Shown piece after piece: positions 43,340 to 52,780 of a stretch of 64,000 bases of DNA. Every line of letters starts with the position of its first letter. Within the stretch, counting starts at the first letter, position 1. A model generated the notes under the pieces. It worked only from the letters and a program-made list of their open reading frames with translations, did no database searches and was not told where the DNA came from. The translations under genes were made by a program, and so were the position numbers. Source of the DNA: JAOABC01 sp041287495. GTDB lineage: Bacteria > Aquificota > Aquificia > Aquificales > Hydrogenothermaceae. Location: assembly GCA_041287495.1 (NCBI GenBank), contig JBEULE010000019.1:21437-85436 (forward strand), in the 5' to 3' direction.

Positions 43340-44466
43340 GTGTCTTTTCAGAATTTTTGAAAAAAAGCATAGAAGAAATAAAAGAGGGAGGTCTGTATAG
43401 ACAGAAAATAGTTTTTCCTTCTGATATCATTGATTTTGCATCAAATGACTACCTTGGTTTAAAGGATAATCAGTATACTAAAGAAAAACTATGTAGAAAC
43501 ATAGATGGATTAACTCTTGGAAGTGGAGCATCTGCCCTTATATCAGGATACTTTTCTATTCAAAGAGAACTTGAGAAATTTTTAGCTGATTTTAAACAGA
43601 CAGAAGACTGTTTAATTGTCGGAAGTGGTTATATGGCTAATCTTGGATTGATTCAAGCTATAGCCAAAGAGGAAGATGTTATATTCAGCGATGAACTTAA
43701 CCATGCATCTATAATAGATGGAATAAGGTTATCAAAAGCAAAAAAGATTATTTACAAACATTGTGATGTTGAAGATTTAGAGAAAAAAATAACAACTGTT
43801 GATACAAAAGGGAAGAAAATAGTTATAACGGACAGTGTTTTTAGTATGGACGGAGATATAGCACCTCTTGATAAGATAGTGCAGATTTGTAATAGATACG
43901 ATGCAGTTTTAATGATTGATGAAGCCCATTCCACAGGAATTTTAGGTAAAGAGGGAAGGGGGACTTTAACGTATTTTGGTATAAAACCAACAGAAAATAT
44001 AATACAGATGGGGACGTTATCAAAAGCTGTTGGAAGTTATGGAGCCTTTATCTGTGGTTCAAAACTACTTATAGATTACTTAGTAAACAAAATGAGATCT
44101 GTTATATTTACAACAGCTCTATCACCTATACAAAACTTCATATCTCTTGAAAATTTAAAAATTTTGAAAAAAGAGGATTTTAGGAGAAAAAAACTTTTTG
44201 AGAATGTAGAGTTTTTTGTAAAAAAAGCAAAAGAGAAATCTCTAAATGTAAACTTCCATGGCACTCCTATTATTACATATATAGTTGGTGATGAAAATAA
44301 AGTGATTGATTTGAGAAATAAATTACTTGAAAAAGGATTGTTAGTCGGGGCAGTTAGACCACCAACAGTTCCTCCAGGAACATCAAGACTTAGAATAACA
44401 TTGTCATCTAAACACTCTTTTGAAGATATAGAAACTCTGCTGAGCTTTTTGGAAAGAGAGTCCTAA
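43336..44466 (+). CDS. bioF: 8-amino-7-oxononanoate synthase BioF
   Basis: PLP enzyme joining pimeloyl-thioester with alanine in biotin synthesis; 376 aa. Motifs: FASNDYLGLKDN, LGSGASALISGY, DELNHASIIDGIRLSKA, IDEAHSTGILGKEGRG, and the lysine in MGTLSKAVGSYGAF. 2-Amino-3-ketobutyrate ligase is a near relative, but SNDYLGL and the length favour BioF. Biotin is needed by the CfiA carboxylase encoded 2 kb away. Confidence 0.93.
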   Translation: MSVFSEFLKKSIEEIKEGGLYRQKIVFPSDIIDFASNDYLGLKDNQYTKEKLCRNIDGLTLGSGASALISGYFSIQRELEKFLADFKQTEDCLIVGSGYMANLGLIQAIAKEEDVIFSDELNHASIIDGIRLSKAKKIIYKHCDVEDLEKKITTVDTKGKKIVITDSVFSMDGDIAPLDKIVQICNRYDAVLMIDEAHSTGILGKEGRGTLTYFGIKPTENIIQMGTLSKAVGSYGAFICGSKLLIDYLVNKMRSVIFTTALSPIQNFISLENLKILKKEDFRRKKLFENVEFFVKKAKEKSLNVNFHGTPIITYIVGDENKVIDLRNKLLEKGLLVGAVRPPTVPPGTSRLRITLSSKHSFEDIETLLSFLERES

Positions 44467-44554
44467 GTATAACAGGTAGTGTAGATATTCAATTATATGC
44501 AGTTCACTAAAATATGTGTTAGAATTATTTGAAAAAAATTTTTTAGGAGGATTT

Positions 44555-45004
44555 ATGAAAAAGGTATTTTTTTCAGTTTTTTTAACAGTTGTTATGTTTG
44601 GAATCTCTAAAGCTGCAGAGATAGTTTTTATTGATGTCCAAACTATAGTTAATCAATCAAAAGCCGGAAAAGATGCACAGGCTTTACTTGAAGAAGCAGG
44701 TAAAAAAGCTCAGGCAGAAGTAGAGGCAAAACAGAAATCTCTAAAAAATGACCAAAAAGCCCAGGAAGAGTTTCAGGCATTTGCCATCCAGAAACAACAG
44801 GAAGTTTTGAAAAGGAGAGACGAGCTTCTTCAAAAATTTATGAAGTTAGTTCAGGAAAATCTTGAATCTTATGGAAAATCAAAAGGATACTCAATTATCA
44901 TAGATAAGCAAGCTGTTTTATACGGAAAACCCGAACTTGACAAAACTGATGAGTTTTTAAAATATTTTGACTCAAATTACGAAAAAGGTGAAAAGATAAA
45001 GTAG
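44555..45004 (+). CDS. Skp/OmpH-family periplasmic chaperone
   Basis: A 149-aa exported protein. The ATG at 44555 follows AGGAGG; the longer reading from 44516 lacks any such site. It has a signal peptide to about AAEIVFI, then long charged coiled-coil helices (AQALLEEAGKKAQAEVEAK-like) and a C-terminal YSIIIDKQAVLYG strand, the usual Skp pattern. Skp trimers hold outer-membrane proteins during transit. It is followed three bases later by the SAM hydrolase gene. Confidence 0.88.
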   Translation: MKKVFFSVFLTVVMFGISKAAEIVFIDVQTIVNQSKAGKDAQALLEEAGKKAQAEVEAKQKSLKNDQKAQEEFQAFAIQKQQEVLKRRDELLQKFMKLVQENLESYGKSKGYSIIIDKQAVLYGKPELDKTDEFLKYFDSNYEKGEKIK

Positions 45005-45007
45005 TAT

Positions 45008-45775
45008 ATGAAGAAAAATATAGCCCTCCTTACCGACTTTGGGAATAAAGACGGTTTTGTGGGGGCTGTTAAAGGCGTTATCATATCTATCAATCCAGAA
45101 GTAAATCTCATAGATATATCCCACGAAGTAGAACCTTTTAATATATTGGAAGCATCTTTGATTTTAAATGCTGTTTATAGATACTTTCCTAAAGGAACAA
45201 TATTTTTATCTGTTGTTGATCCGGGAGTAGGAACTGAAAGAAAAGCAGTTATTATAGAAACTGAAGATTATATATTTGTATCTCCTGATAATGGTTTATT
45301 AACTTTACCTTTAAAAAATCAAACAGTTAAGAAGATTGTTTACATAAAAAACAGTAAATATTTTTTACCTACTAATACAAATACATTTCACGGAAGAGAT
45401 ATATTTGCCCCTGTTTGTGGTTATATATCTTTGTCAGAACCTCTGGAGAACTTTGGTGAGATAGTGTCTGAATACATAAAAATTTTAGATTTTGAACCAG
45501 TTTATACAAAGGAAAAAATCTTTGGAAAGATAATTAAGTTTGATAGATTTGGAAATGCTATAACAAATATAGATAAACTTCCAGAGAGGTTTAGGTTAGT
45601 ATTTAAAGGATATGAAATAACCAAGGTATGTAAGAATTTCTTAGAAGGAGAAAGAGGGAAACCTAACCTTATAATGGGAAGTTTTGGATTCTATGAACTG
45701 TTTATCCCAGAAGAAAGTTTAAAAGATAAATTAAATCTTCAGATATCAGAGCCGGTAGAAGTTTATCTTGTATAA
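45008..45775 (+). CDS. SAM hydrolase (SAM hydroxide adenosyltransferase family)
   Basis: A 255-aa member of the DUF62/fluorinase-like family that splits S-adenosylmethionine with hydroxide to adenosine and methionine. Motifs: ALLTDFGNKDGFVGAVKGV (catalytic Asp), DISHEVEPFNILEA, SVVDPGVGTERKAV, VSPDNGLLTLPL and FHGRDIFAPV. A halide-specific loop is absent, so fluorinase activity is not expected. The physiological role is unclear. Confidence 0.92.
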   Translation: MKKNIALLTDFGNKDGFVGAVKGVIISINPEVNLIDISHEVEPFNILEASLILNAVYRYFPKGTIFLSVVDPGVGTERKAVIIETEDYIFVSPDNGLLTLPLKNQTVKKIVYIKNSKYFLPTNTNTFHGRDIFAPVCGYISLSEPLENFGEIVSEYIKILDFEPVYTKEKIFGKIIKFDRFGNAITNIDKLPERFRLVFKGYEITKVCKNFLEGERGKPNLIMGSFGFYELFIPEESLKDKLNLQISEPVEVYLV

Positions 45776-45800
45776 CATTTGTATATGAGGAATTAAAGCT

Positions 45801-46106
45801 TCAAGTTACAGCTACTAACCAGTCATCTCCAAGTTCACCTACAATCTCCAAAGAAGGATCGTAATTTTTTTTTATATCCTCTAGTATCATATACAAGTCT
45901 TCAACAAAATCTGGTGATGTAAGTAAATCAAGTATTCCTTCTTTCCCATGTCTTGTCCTTGGTAAAGTTATCCTGTCATAGCCGTTCATAACCATAGATA
46001 TAAAATTCATCTTCTCAGGATTACACTTTATTACGATATTCACACTCTTTTTAGGAGAGTTAGATAGTTTTTTAATTAAATCCTCAGTTAATGGAATTTT
46101 ATCCAC
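45801..46106 (-). CDS. Small conserved-looking protein, perhaps DUF4911
   Basis: A 101-aa soluble protein I do not firmly recognise. The pattern IVIKCNPEKMNFISMVMNGYDRITLPRTRHGKEGILDLL resembles the short DUF4911 family (a strand, helix, then RTR-G motif). It has no signal peptide or membrane segment. It stands between the convergent SAM hydrolase gene and a terminator; its start follows a weak GGAAAT-type site. Confidence 0.5.
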   Translation of the reverse strand: MDKIPLTEDLIKKLSNSPKKSVNIVIKCNPEKMNFISMVMNGYDRITLPRTRHGKEGILDLLTSPDFVEDLYMILEDIKKNYDPSLEIVGELGDDWLVAVT

Positions 46107-46167
46107 CGTATTTCCTCTTAATTTCTATTTAACTTCAGAATTATAACACAGAGATTTTTTTAAAGGT

Positions 46168-46191
46168 AAGCCCCCTTAAAAAAGGGGGCTT
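46168..46191. terminator. Terminator-like hairpin after the cfi operon
   Basis: AAGCCCCCTT (46168-46177) pairs with AAGGGGGCTT (46182-46191) around AAAA, ten perfect base pairs, 11 bases past the cfiA stop. Neither strand has a strong T-tract directly after it. Confidence 0.7.
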
Positions 46192-46202
46192 TATGAGATT
46201 GT

Positions 46203-48131
46203 TTACTCTATTCTTAAGATTGTTTCATCAGGAGTTACATTGTCTCCTACTTTGGCAAATATCTCTTTTACTGTTCCATCTATAGGAGAGTGTATCTCAT
46301 TTTCCATTTTCATTGCTTCAACCATTGCTACAACTTGACCTTTCTTAACTTGATCCCCTACATTTACCAATATTTTTGATACTTTTCCTGGCATAGGAGC
46401 TGTAACATCTCCTGGCTTTTCTGGTCTTGGTTTTCCAGCTTCAGATTGGACTGCCCCTGCGGAAGCTGCAAACTTACCTGATCTTCCTACTAATGTAACT
46501 GCAAGAGGTTTAAGCTGAACCTCTTCTAACTTTCCGTTTACATTTACATAGAACTTTCTTGGTTTTGAAGGGTCTTGTTCTGGAGATACACCTTCTATTT
46601 TAACTTTAAACTTATCACCGTGATAGATTACTTCAAACTCCACAGGAGCAACATTTTCAATTCCATCTGGTTTCATTTCTTTAGGTTCAATAGCATCAGG
46701 AGGAATAACAGTTAACTCTCCTTTCTCTCTTGCTATGATAAACTCTTTGGCTTGGAGAGGGAATAGAACAAATAGTAAGACTTCTTCATCGGTAGGTTCT
46801 CTGTTTAACAGATTTTTAGCTTCTTCATAAGCTTTATCCCACTCATTTTGATCAACAAGGTCTCCAGCTCTAATAGAGAAGTTTGGTTCTTTTCCTGGAC
46901 CAAGTATCTTCTCTACGAGCTCTTTTGCTATTGGTCCTGGTGGTTTTCCGTATTTGCCTTCGACGTAATCTCTTGTTTCTTTTGTAATTATCTTGTATCT
47001 CTCTCCTGATATCACATTTAGAACTGCCTGGACACCAACTATCTGAGAAGAAGGAGTTAGGAGAGGTGGATATCCAAGGTCTCTTTCAACGTTAGGAACT
47101 TCTTTTAAGGCTTCTTCCATTTTATCTAATGCATTTGCTTCCATTAACTGAGCAACCATATTAGATATCATTCCACCAGGTATCTTATGGATGAGAACTT
47201 TCGCATTAACACCGGCATACTCAGTTTCGTATTTTCTGTATTTTCTCTTAATTTCTCTTGTTATTTCAGCAAGTTCATCTAAAACTTTTAAATCTAATCC
47301 TGTGTCATAAGGTGTATCTTGTAGTGCAGCTACAACACTTTCTGTAGCTGGATGTGAAGATCCAAAAGCTAAAGGAGATAGAACGGTATCTACCATATCA
47401 ACACCGGCAAGTATAGCCATCATATGGTTCATTATAGCTGTTCCACTCATATCGTGATTATGGAGAACAACCTTTATCTTGTCTCCTACCTTAGCTTTTA
47501 TTCCCCTTATAATGTTGTAGGTTTCTTCTGGCATAAGTATACCGGTTGCATCTTTGAAACATATCCAATCAGGCTCAAGATCTATAAGCTCATCAGCATA
47601 AGACATCCATTTTTCTAATGTATGAACAGGGCTTCTTGTATAGCTTATCTCAGCGTGTACTTCTCCACCAAACTCTTTTATTGCTTTTACAGCAACTTCT
47701 ATATTTCTATTGTCATTTAGAGAGTCAAATACTCTAAAAACTGTAATACCATGTTCAATAGCTTTTTCTACGAATTTTTTAACTACTTTATCTGATTTTG
47801 GTTTATATCCAACTATATTCTGACCTCTGAATAACATCTGTAATTTTGTGTTAGGCATTACTGACTTGATTGCTTTAAGTCTCTCCCAAGGATCTTCTTT
47901 AAGATATCTTAAACATACATCAAAGGTTGCACCACCCCAAACTTCAACAGCATAAAATCCAGCTTTATCCATTTTCTCACATAGAGGAAGTAAATCTTCT
48001 GTTCTAACTCTTGTTGCAAGTTTACATTGCTGTCCATCTCTTGGAGTTAAATCTGTGATTTTTATAGGTTTTGGAGGAGCGACCTCTAATCCTCTTTCTT
48101 GTAGCATTTCTCTGAATAGCTTTAAACTCAT
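46203..48131 (-). CDS. cfiA: 2-oxoglutarate (or pyruvate) carboxylase, large biotinyl subunit
   Basis: A 642-aa carboxyltransferase with biotin carrier. The HMGL-like barrel has DLTPRDGQQCKLATRVRTED-like start (PRDGQQ), FRGQNIVGYK, CFKDATGIL and KVVLHNHDMSGTA with metal-binding histidines. A conserved carboxylase domain follows (about 300-470), then a C-terminal biotinyl domain with VEAMKMENE (biotinylated lysine). Pyruvate carboxylase B and oxaloacetate decarboxylase alpha share this layout. The operon with icd and the divergent acl genes favours 2-oxoglutarate as substrate (inference). Confidence 0.87.
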   Translation of the reverse strand: MSLKLFREMLQERGLEVAPPKPIKITDLTPRDGQQCKLATRVRTEDLLPLCEKMDKAGFYAVEVWGGATFDVCLRYLKEDPWERLKAIKSVMPNTKLQMLFRGQNIVGYKPKSDKVVKKFVEKAIEHGITVFRVFDSLNDNRNIEVAVKAIKEFGGEVHAEISYTRSPVHTLEKWMSYADELIDLEPDWICFKDATGILMPEETYNIIRGIKAKVGDKIKVVLHNHDMSGTAIMNHMMAILAGVDMVDTVLSPLAFGSSHPATESVVAALQDTPYDTGLDLKVLDELAEITREIKRKYRKYETEYAGVNAKVLIHKIPGGMISNMVAQLMEANALDKMEEALKEVPNVERDLGYPPLLTPSSQIVGVQAVLNVISGERYKIITKETRDYVEGKYGKPPGPIAKELVEKILGPGKEPNFSIRAGDLVDQNEWDKAYEEAKNLLNREPTDEEVLLFVLFPLQAKEFIIAREKGELTVIPPDAIEPKEMKPDGIENVAPVEFEVIYHGDKFKVKIEGVSPEQDPSKPRKFYVNVNGKLEEVQLKPLAVTLVGRSGKFAASAGAVQSEAGKPRPEKPGDVTAPMPGKVSKILVNVGDQVKKGQVVAMVEAMKMENEIHSPIDGTVKEIFAKVGDNVTPDETILRIE

Positions 48132-48150
48132 ATTTTTAAACCTCCTTTGC

Positions 48151-49569
48151 TTATAATCCGTAATGTGCAGCTATAGATGCTGCTATAAAGGATACTATCT
48201 CATCCTTTGTTAACTCTTCAGTGTAATCTAATAAATGTTTATTTTCTTCTAAGTATTTCGTAGTAAATTTACCTTCTGCAAATTTAGGATCTTTCATTAT
48301 CTCTTTCAGTAATGGAATTGTAGTTTTTATACCGGCAATTTCAAAGTAATCTAAGGCGGCTTTTGTAGTTTTTATGGCTTCTTCAAAACTTTTGCCCCAG
48401 CATATAAGTTTTGCTATCATCGAGTCAAAGTAAGGAGTAACTTCAAATCCAACAGAAGCAGCACTTTCTATCCTTACTCCAAATCCACCTGGAGAGTAGT
48501 ATCTGCTTATTAGTCCTATACTTGGAGCATAATTCTTCTTAGGGTCTTCAGCGTTAATTCTACACTCTATAGCAAAACCATTAAATTTAACATCTTCTTG
48601 TTTTATTGTTAAAGGCTGACCTGCTGCTATCTTTATCTGTTCTTTAACTATGTCTATACCTGTTATCATTTCAGTTACTGGGTGTTCAACCTGTATTCTT
48701 GTGTTCATCTCTATGAAGTATATGTTTCCTTCAAGGTCAGATACAAACTCCATTGTTCCGGCACTGTAGTATCCTATCTGTCTTGCGGCATTAGCACATA
48801 TCTCACCGTAATGTTTTCTTTTTTCTTCATTTAAAATTAACGAAGGAGCTATCTCTACAAGTTTTTGATTTCTCCTCTGAATTGAGCAATCCCTTTCTCC
48901 TAGATGGATGACGTTTCCGTATTTATCACCAAGTATCTGGAATTCTATATGTTTTGGATTTTGTATATATTTTTCTAAAAGTAGATCTCCCCTTCCAAAA
49001 GCTTTTTCTGCTTCTTTGTATGCCTGTTCGTAGTTTCTTTTTAACTCTTCTTCATTATTACATATTCTTATACCTCTACCACCACCACCAGCAGATGCTT
49101 TAAGTAAAACCGGATATCCTATCTCTCTTGCAAGTTCTACAGCTTCTTCCATAGATTTTAATATTCCATCACTTCCAGGTACAGTAGGCACTCCAAATTT
49201 TTTCATTATTTCTTTGGATCTTGCTTTATCACCCATTAAAGCTATAACTTCAGAAGAAGGTCCTATAAAGGTAATGCCGTTGTCCTCGCACATCTTTGCA
49301 AACTCTTCATTCTCTGCCAAAAATCCATACCCAGGATGGATAGCATCTGCTCCTACGGCTTTTGCAAGGTCTATTATTAGCTGTTTATTCAAGTATGTGT
49401 CCAGTGGATTTGAACCTATAATATAAGCTTCATCTGCCATTTTAACGTGTCTTGCTGTTGACTCTACATCTGAATATATTGCCACAGTTGGTATATCTAA
49501 TTCGTGAGCTGCTTTGATTATACGACAAGCTATTTCTCCTCTATTGGCTACTAAAATCTTGTTAAACAT
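48151..49569 (-). CDS. cfiB: Biotin carboxylase subunit of 2-oxoglutarate (or pyruvate) carboxylase
   Basis: A 472-aa ATP-grasp enzyme that carboxylates biotin. Motifs: ILVANRGEIACRIIKAA, AIHPGYGFLAENEEFA, KASAGGGGRGIRI for ATP binding, RDCSIQRRNQKLVE, and MNTRIQVEHPVTE. AccC of acetyl-CoA carboxylase is similar, but the 19-base gap to cfiA marks it as that enzyme's partner. It lies in the order icd-osmC-cfiB-cfiA. Confidence 0.9.
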   Translation of the reverse strand: MFNKILVANRGEIACRIIKAAHELDIPTVAIYSDVESTARHVKMADEAYIIGSNPLDTYLNKQLIIDLAKAVGADAIHPGYGFLAENEEFAKMCEDNGITFIGPSSEVIALMGDKARSKEIMKKFGVPTVPGSDGILKSMEEAVELAREIGYPVLLKASAGGGGRGIRICNNEEELKRNYEQAYKEAEKAFGRGDLLLEKYIQNPKHIEFQILGDKYGNVIHLGERDCSIQRRNQKLVEIAPSLILNEEKRKHYGEICANAARQIGYYSAGTMEFVSDLEGNIYFIEMNTRIQVEHPVTEMITGIDIVKEQIKIAAGQPLTIKQEDVKFNGFAIECRINAEDPKKNYAPSIGLISRYYSPGGFGVRIESAASVGFEVTPYFDSMIAKLICWGKSFEEAIKTTKAALDYFEIAGIKTTIPLLKEIMKDPKFAEGKFTTKYLEENKHLLDYTEELTKDEIVSFIAASIAAHYGL

Positions 49570-49580
49570 AACTATACCCC

Positions 49581-49991
49581 TTACTTTTCTATTTTAAATT
49601 CATAAGATATAGGAGCAACCTTGTTTATCATATAAGCTATACTACAAGTTTTGTTTAAAGAAGTTTCTATAGCGTTTTTTACATCTTCTTCAGAAACATC
49701 ACCTTTTACGGTAAATTTTAAATATATCTTTGTGAACACCTTAGGATACTCGTCTTTTCTCTCTGCGTCAGTTTCTACGGTAATATCTTCTACATGCTTT
49801 CCTGCTTTATGAAGAGCTTCATAAACATGGATTCCCATACATCCAGCTATAGAGTGAAATAAAAGTTCAGGAGGTCTTACTCCTCTTCCTTTTCCTCCTA
49901 CATAAGCTGCTGCATCAATCGGTACATCAATACCTGCCTCTCCTTTTCCTATAAAATGAAAATCTTCTTTTTGCTTAACAACTACCTTCAT
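49581..49991 (-). CDS. OsmC-family protein
   Basis: A 136-aa small peroxidase-fold protein. The two reactive cysteines are visible in AGCMGIHVYEAL and NKTCSIAYMI. OsmC/Ohr-like proteins reduce organic hydroperoxides, though many YhfA-type members have no proven function. It sits between icd and cfiB with gaps of 14 and 11 bases, which suggests protection of, or some tie to, the carboxylating enzymes (inference). Confidence 0.85.
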   Translation of the reverse strand: MKVVVKQKEDFHFIGKGEAGIDVPIDAAAYVGGKGRGVRPPELLFHSIAGCMGIHVYEALHKAGKHVEDITVETDAERKDEYPKVFTKIYLKFTVKGDVSEEDVKNAIETSLNKTCSIAYMINKVAPISYEFKIEK

Positions 49992-50005
49992 CGTCTCACC
50001 TCACA

Positions 50006-51271
50006 TTATAGATTTTTTATGGTTTTAACTATTTCATCACCAAACTGTGATGTAGATAACTCTACTGCTTCGTACCCTTGTTTTTTGAAACCGTTTGCTA
50101 TGTCAGGTGTTCCTTTTCTTGAAGATATAACTTCTTTAACAGCTCTGTATATCAAATAACTTGCTTCTTTCCAACCTAAATATTCCAACATCATAGCTCC
50201 AGACAAGATTATTGATAATGGATTTGCAATACCTTTACCAGCTATATCGTTAGCTGTCCCATGGCTACTCTCAAATAAGGCATAACCATCTCCTATATTT
50301 CCACTTGGAACAAATCCAGGTCCTCCTACAAGTGCAGATGCAAGGTCAGATATATAGTCACCGTTGAGATTTTGAGTTATTATCACGTCATAATATTCTG
50401 GTTTTAAAACTAACTGCATTAACATCTGATCTGTTATTACTTTGTAAATACGAGCCTGTCCTTCTCCAGGCTCCCCTTCTTTTATTATTTTTCCTCTAAA
50501 TTCTTCTTCATCTGCTACTTCAAAAGCCCAGTTTAGGAAAGCTCCTTCTGTAGCTTTCATTATGTTTCCCTTTCCAGCAATAGCTATATGTTTTTTACCA
50601 TTTTCTAATGCATATCTAAAAGCTTTCCTTACATGTCTCTTTGTCTTAAACTCGGACATAGGTTTTACTGTTATTCCAGCATCTTCCGGAATTGCACTCT
50701 CAGAAACTCCCATCTCTTTTATAAAGAACTCTCTCACTTTTTTAGCTCCCTCCGTTTTTGGCATATACTCAATAGCCATATAAACATCATCCGAGTTTTC
50801 TCTGAAAATTGTCACATTTACCCTTTCAGGATTAGGTATAGGGGAAGGCTGACCCATGTAATATGCTGGTCTTATTGCAGAGTAAAAATCCATAGACTGT
50901 CTTAAAATTGCATTTAAGGATTTTCCACCTTTTCCTACGGGGGTCCCTAAAGGTCCTTTTATACTAACTACACTTTTCTTTAAAATTTCCAAGGTTTCAG
51001 CAGGCATTCTATCAAGATCATTTTCCTCTGCTTTCTCTCCTGCTAAAACTTCAACCCAGTATATTTTTTTTGAACTACCATATTGCTTTTCAACAGCTGC
51101 GTTAACAACTTTTATCATCTCTGGAGTTATTTCAGGTCCAATACCATCTCCTACAATAAAAGGTATTATAGGATTGTTAGGAACTGTGATTGTTTTGTCA
51201 TGGTTTAAAGTTATGAAACTTCCATCTGACGGTATGGTTATTTTAGATTTCCACCAGAAAACATTTTCCAT
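50006..51271 (-). CDS. icd: Isocitrate dehydrogenase (NADP type)
   Basis: A 421-aa enzyme; in this pathway it would reduce oxalosuccinate or carboxylate 2-oxoglutarate to isocitrate. Motifs: FIVGDGIGPEITP, the substrate-binding segment SLNAILRQSMDFYSAIRP, FRENSDDVYMAIEY and the metal-binding QNLNGDYISDLASALVGG followed by FESSHGTANDIAGKG. The K-x-Y cofactor residues near the C-terminus favour NADP. It leads icd-osmC-cfiB-cfiA and is divergent from aclB, with shared control elements. Confidence 0.93.
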   Translation of the reverse strand: MENVFWWKSKITIPSDGSFITLNHDKTITVPNNPIIPFIVGDGIGPEITPEMIKVVNAAVEKQYGSSKKIYWVEVLAGEKAEENDLDRMPAETLEILKKSVVSIKGPLGTPVGKGGKSLNAILRQSMDFYSAIRPAYYMGQPSPIPNPERVNVTIFRENSDDVYMAIEYMPKTEGAKKVREFFIKEMGVSESAIPEDAGITVKPMSEFKTKRHVRKAFRYALENGKKHIAIAGKGNIMKATEGAFLNWAFEVADEEEFRGKIIKEGEPGEGQARIYKVITDQMLMQLVLKPEYYDVIITQNLNGDYISDLASALVGGPGFVPSGNIGDGYALFESSHGTANDIAGKGIANPLSIILSGAMMLEYLGWKEASYLIYRAVKEVISSRKGTPDIANGFKKQGYEAVELSTSQFGDEIVKTIKNL

Positions 51272-51289
51272 CCTAAACTCCTTTACCTT

Positions 51290-51310
51290 TAATAAAACAG
51301 TGTTTTATTA
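51290..51310. promoter_or_regulatory. Palindromic operator, copy 1 (icd side)
   Basis: Perfect inverted repeat: TAATAAAAC, centre AGT, GTTTTATTA. It begins at the inferred icd start of transcription (about 51310), a position fit for repression. Confidence 0.75.
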
Positions 51311-51316
51311 TACTAC

Positions 51317-51346
51317 ATTATAGCATTATGAGGAAATAAAAGTCAA
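51317..51346 (-). promoter_or_regulatory. Promoter of icd operon
   Basis: On the minus strand TTGACT (51346-51341), an 18-base spacer, and TATAAT (51322-51317). Confidence 0.75.
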
Positions 51347-51351
51347 TGATA

Positions 51352-51372
51352 TAATAAAACAGTGTTTGATTT
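51352..51372. promoter_or_regulatory. Palindromic operator, copy 2 (acl side)
   Basis: TAATAAAAC, AGT, GTTTGATTT: left arm and centre identical to copy 1, right arm seven of nine. It is 62 bases from copy 1, about six helical turns, and overlaps the aclB -35. Confidence 0.7.
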
Positions 51373-51395
51373 TTATAGTAGGTTAATGTTATAAT
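51366..51395 (+). promoter_or_regulatory. Promoter of aclBA
   Basis: TTGATT (51366-51371), an 18-base spacer, TATAAT (51390-51395); start near 51402. Confidence 0.75.
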
Positions 51396-51454
51396 TTTTA
51401 GTATATTTTTTTTAAAAAATGATAATTTAAAAAATTCTACGAGGTGGAAGCAAA

Positions 51455-52762
51455 ATGGCACAACGTGGTATCAGAGAGTATGATGGAAAGAGAATTATAG
51501 CTCAAAACTGGAAAGATTATTTTTCAGATGACTTTGAGTATGACTTTAAATCTGTGTTAGTTACTCCGGAAACAGATTTTGAAAATCTTCCAAAAGAACA
51601 TCCATGGCTTTTAGAAGTCCCATTGGTTGCGAAACCGGACATGCTCTTTGGAAAGAGAGGTAAGCTAGGGCTTGTTTTATTTAAAATTAATAGACCTGGT
51701 GATGTAACTTATCAGGATGCTGTAAATTGGATAAAACAAAAAATGCAGGAAGAAGTTGAAATAAACAGTGTTAAAGGACACTTAACACATTTTCTGATAG
51801 AGCCTTTTGTTCCCCATAAACCTGAAGAAGAGTATTATGTGGCATTCTCTATGGAAGATGAAGGAGATAAAGTTTATATGTCGGCTTTTGGTGGAATAGA
51901 TGTTGAGGAAAACTGGGATAAAGTTTCTGAAGTGTTAATACCACCAACTGCTACAAATGAGGAAGCTGAAAAGTTAATAAAAGCTAATATTCCAAAAGAG
52001 ATAAAAGACAGAGAAAAATACGGTGATTTTGTTGTAAAAGCATATAAGATGTTTAAGGATCTTCATTTTACTTATTTTGAAGTTAACCCTCTAGTTATGG
52101 TAGGAAATAAAGTTTATCTACTTGACTTTGTAGGAAAGGTTGATGATACAGCAGCTTTTGTTGCAGGTAAAAAGTGGGGAGAACTTGAATTTCCATCTGG
52201 ATTTGGTAGAGACCTAACACCAGAGGAAAAGTATATTAAAGAGTTAGATGAAAAATCTGGATCTTCATTAAAACTTACTATACTTAATCCGGAAGGTAGA
52301 ATATGGACTTTAGTTGCCGGTGGAGGTGCTTCAGTTGTATATGCGGATACAGTTGCAGATATGGGCTATGTCAATGAACTTGCAAATTATGGAGAATACT
52401 CCGGAAACCCAACAAGAACAGAAACAAGGGAGTATGTTAAAACAGTTTTAGACTTAATGACAAGAAATAAACATCCTTCCGGAAAACCAAAGATACTCTT
52501 AATTGGGGGGGCTATAGCAAACTTTACTGATGTTGCAAAAACTTTTGATGGAATAATAGATGCGTTTAAAGAATATGCTGAAAAGATGAGAAAGGTTGGA
52601 GTAAGGATATATGTAAGAAGAGGTGGACCTAACTACGAGGTTGGTTTAAAGAGAATTAAACAGGCAGCAGATGAACTTGGACTTCCTATAGAAGTTTATG
52701 GTCCAGAGCTTCATATGACTGATATAGTTAGAAAAGCTATTGAAGAAGAAAAATCGGCATAA
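51455..52762 (+). CDS. aclB: ATP citrate lyase, small (beta) subunit
   Basis: A 435-aa protein similar to the beta chain of succinyl-CoA synthetase: ATP-grasp N-terminal domain (about 1-240, with HFLIEPFVPHKPEEEYYVAF) and CoA-ligase part (about 265-435) with LVAGGGASVVYADTVADMG and LLIGGAIANFTDV. With AclA it cleaves citrate to acetyl-CoA and oxaloacetate, the key step of the reductive TCA cycle. Divergent from icd; the aclA start follows 18 bases on. Confidence 0.95.
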   Translation: MAQRGIREYDGKRIIAQNWKDYFSDDFEYDFKSVLVTPETDFENLPKEHPWLLEVPLVAKPDMLFGKRGKLGLVLFKINRPGDVTYQDAVNWIKQKMQEEVEINSVKGHLTHFLIEPFVPHKPEEEYYVAFSMEDEGDKVYMSAFGGIDVEENWDKVSEVLIPPTATNEEAEKLIKANIPKEIKDREKYGDFVVKAYKMFKDLHFTYFEVNPLVMVGNKVYLLDFVGKVDDTAAFVAGKKWGELEFPSGFGRDLTPEEKYIKELDEKSGSSLKLTILNPEGRIWTLVAGGGASVVYADTVADMGYVNELANYGEYSGNPTRTETREYVKTVLDLMTRNKHPSGKPKILLIGGAIANFTDVAKTFDGIIDAFKEYAEKMRKVGVRIYVRRGGPNYEVGLKRIKQAADELGLPIEVYGPELHMTDIVRKAIEEEKSA

Positions 52763-52780
52763 AATAAGGAGGATAAAGAT

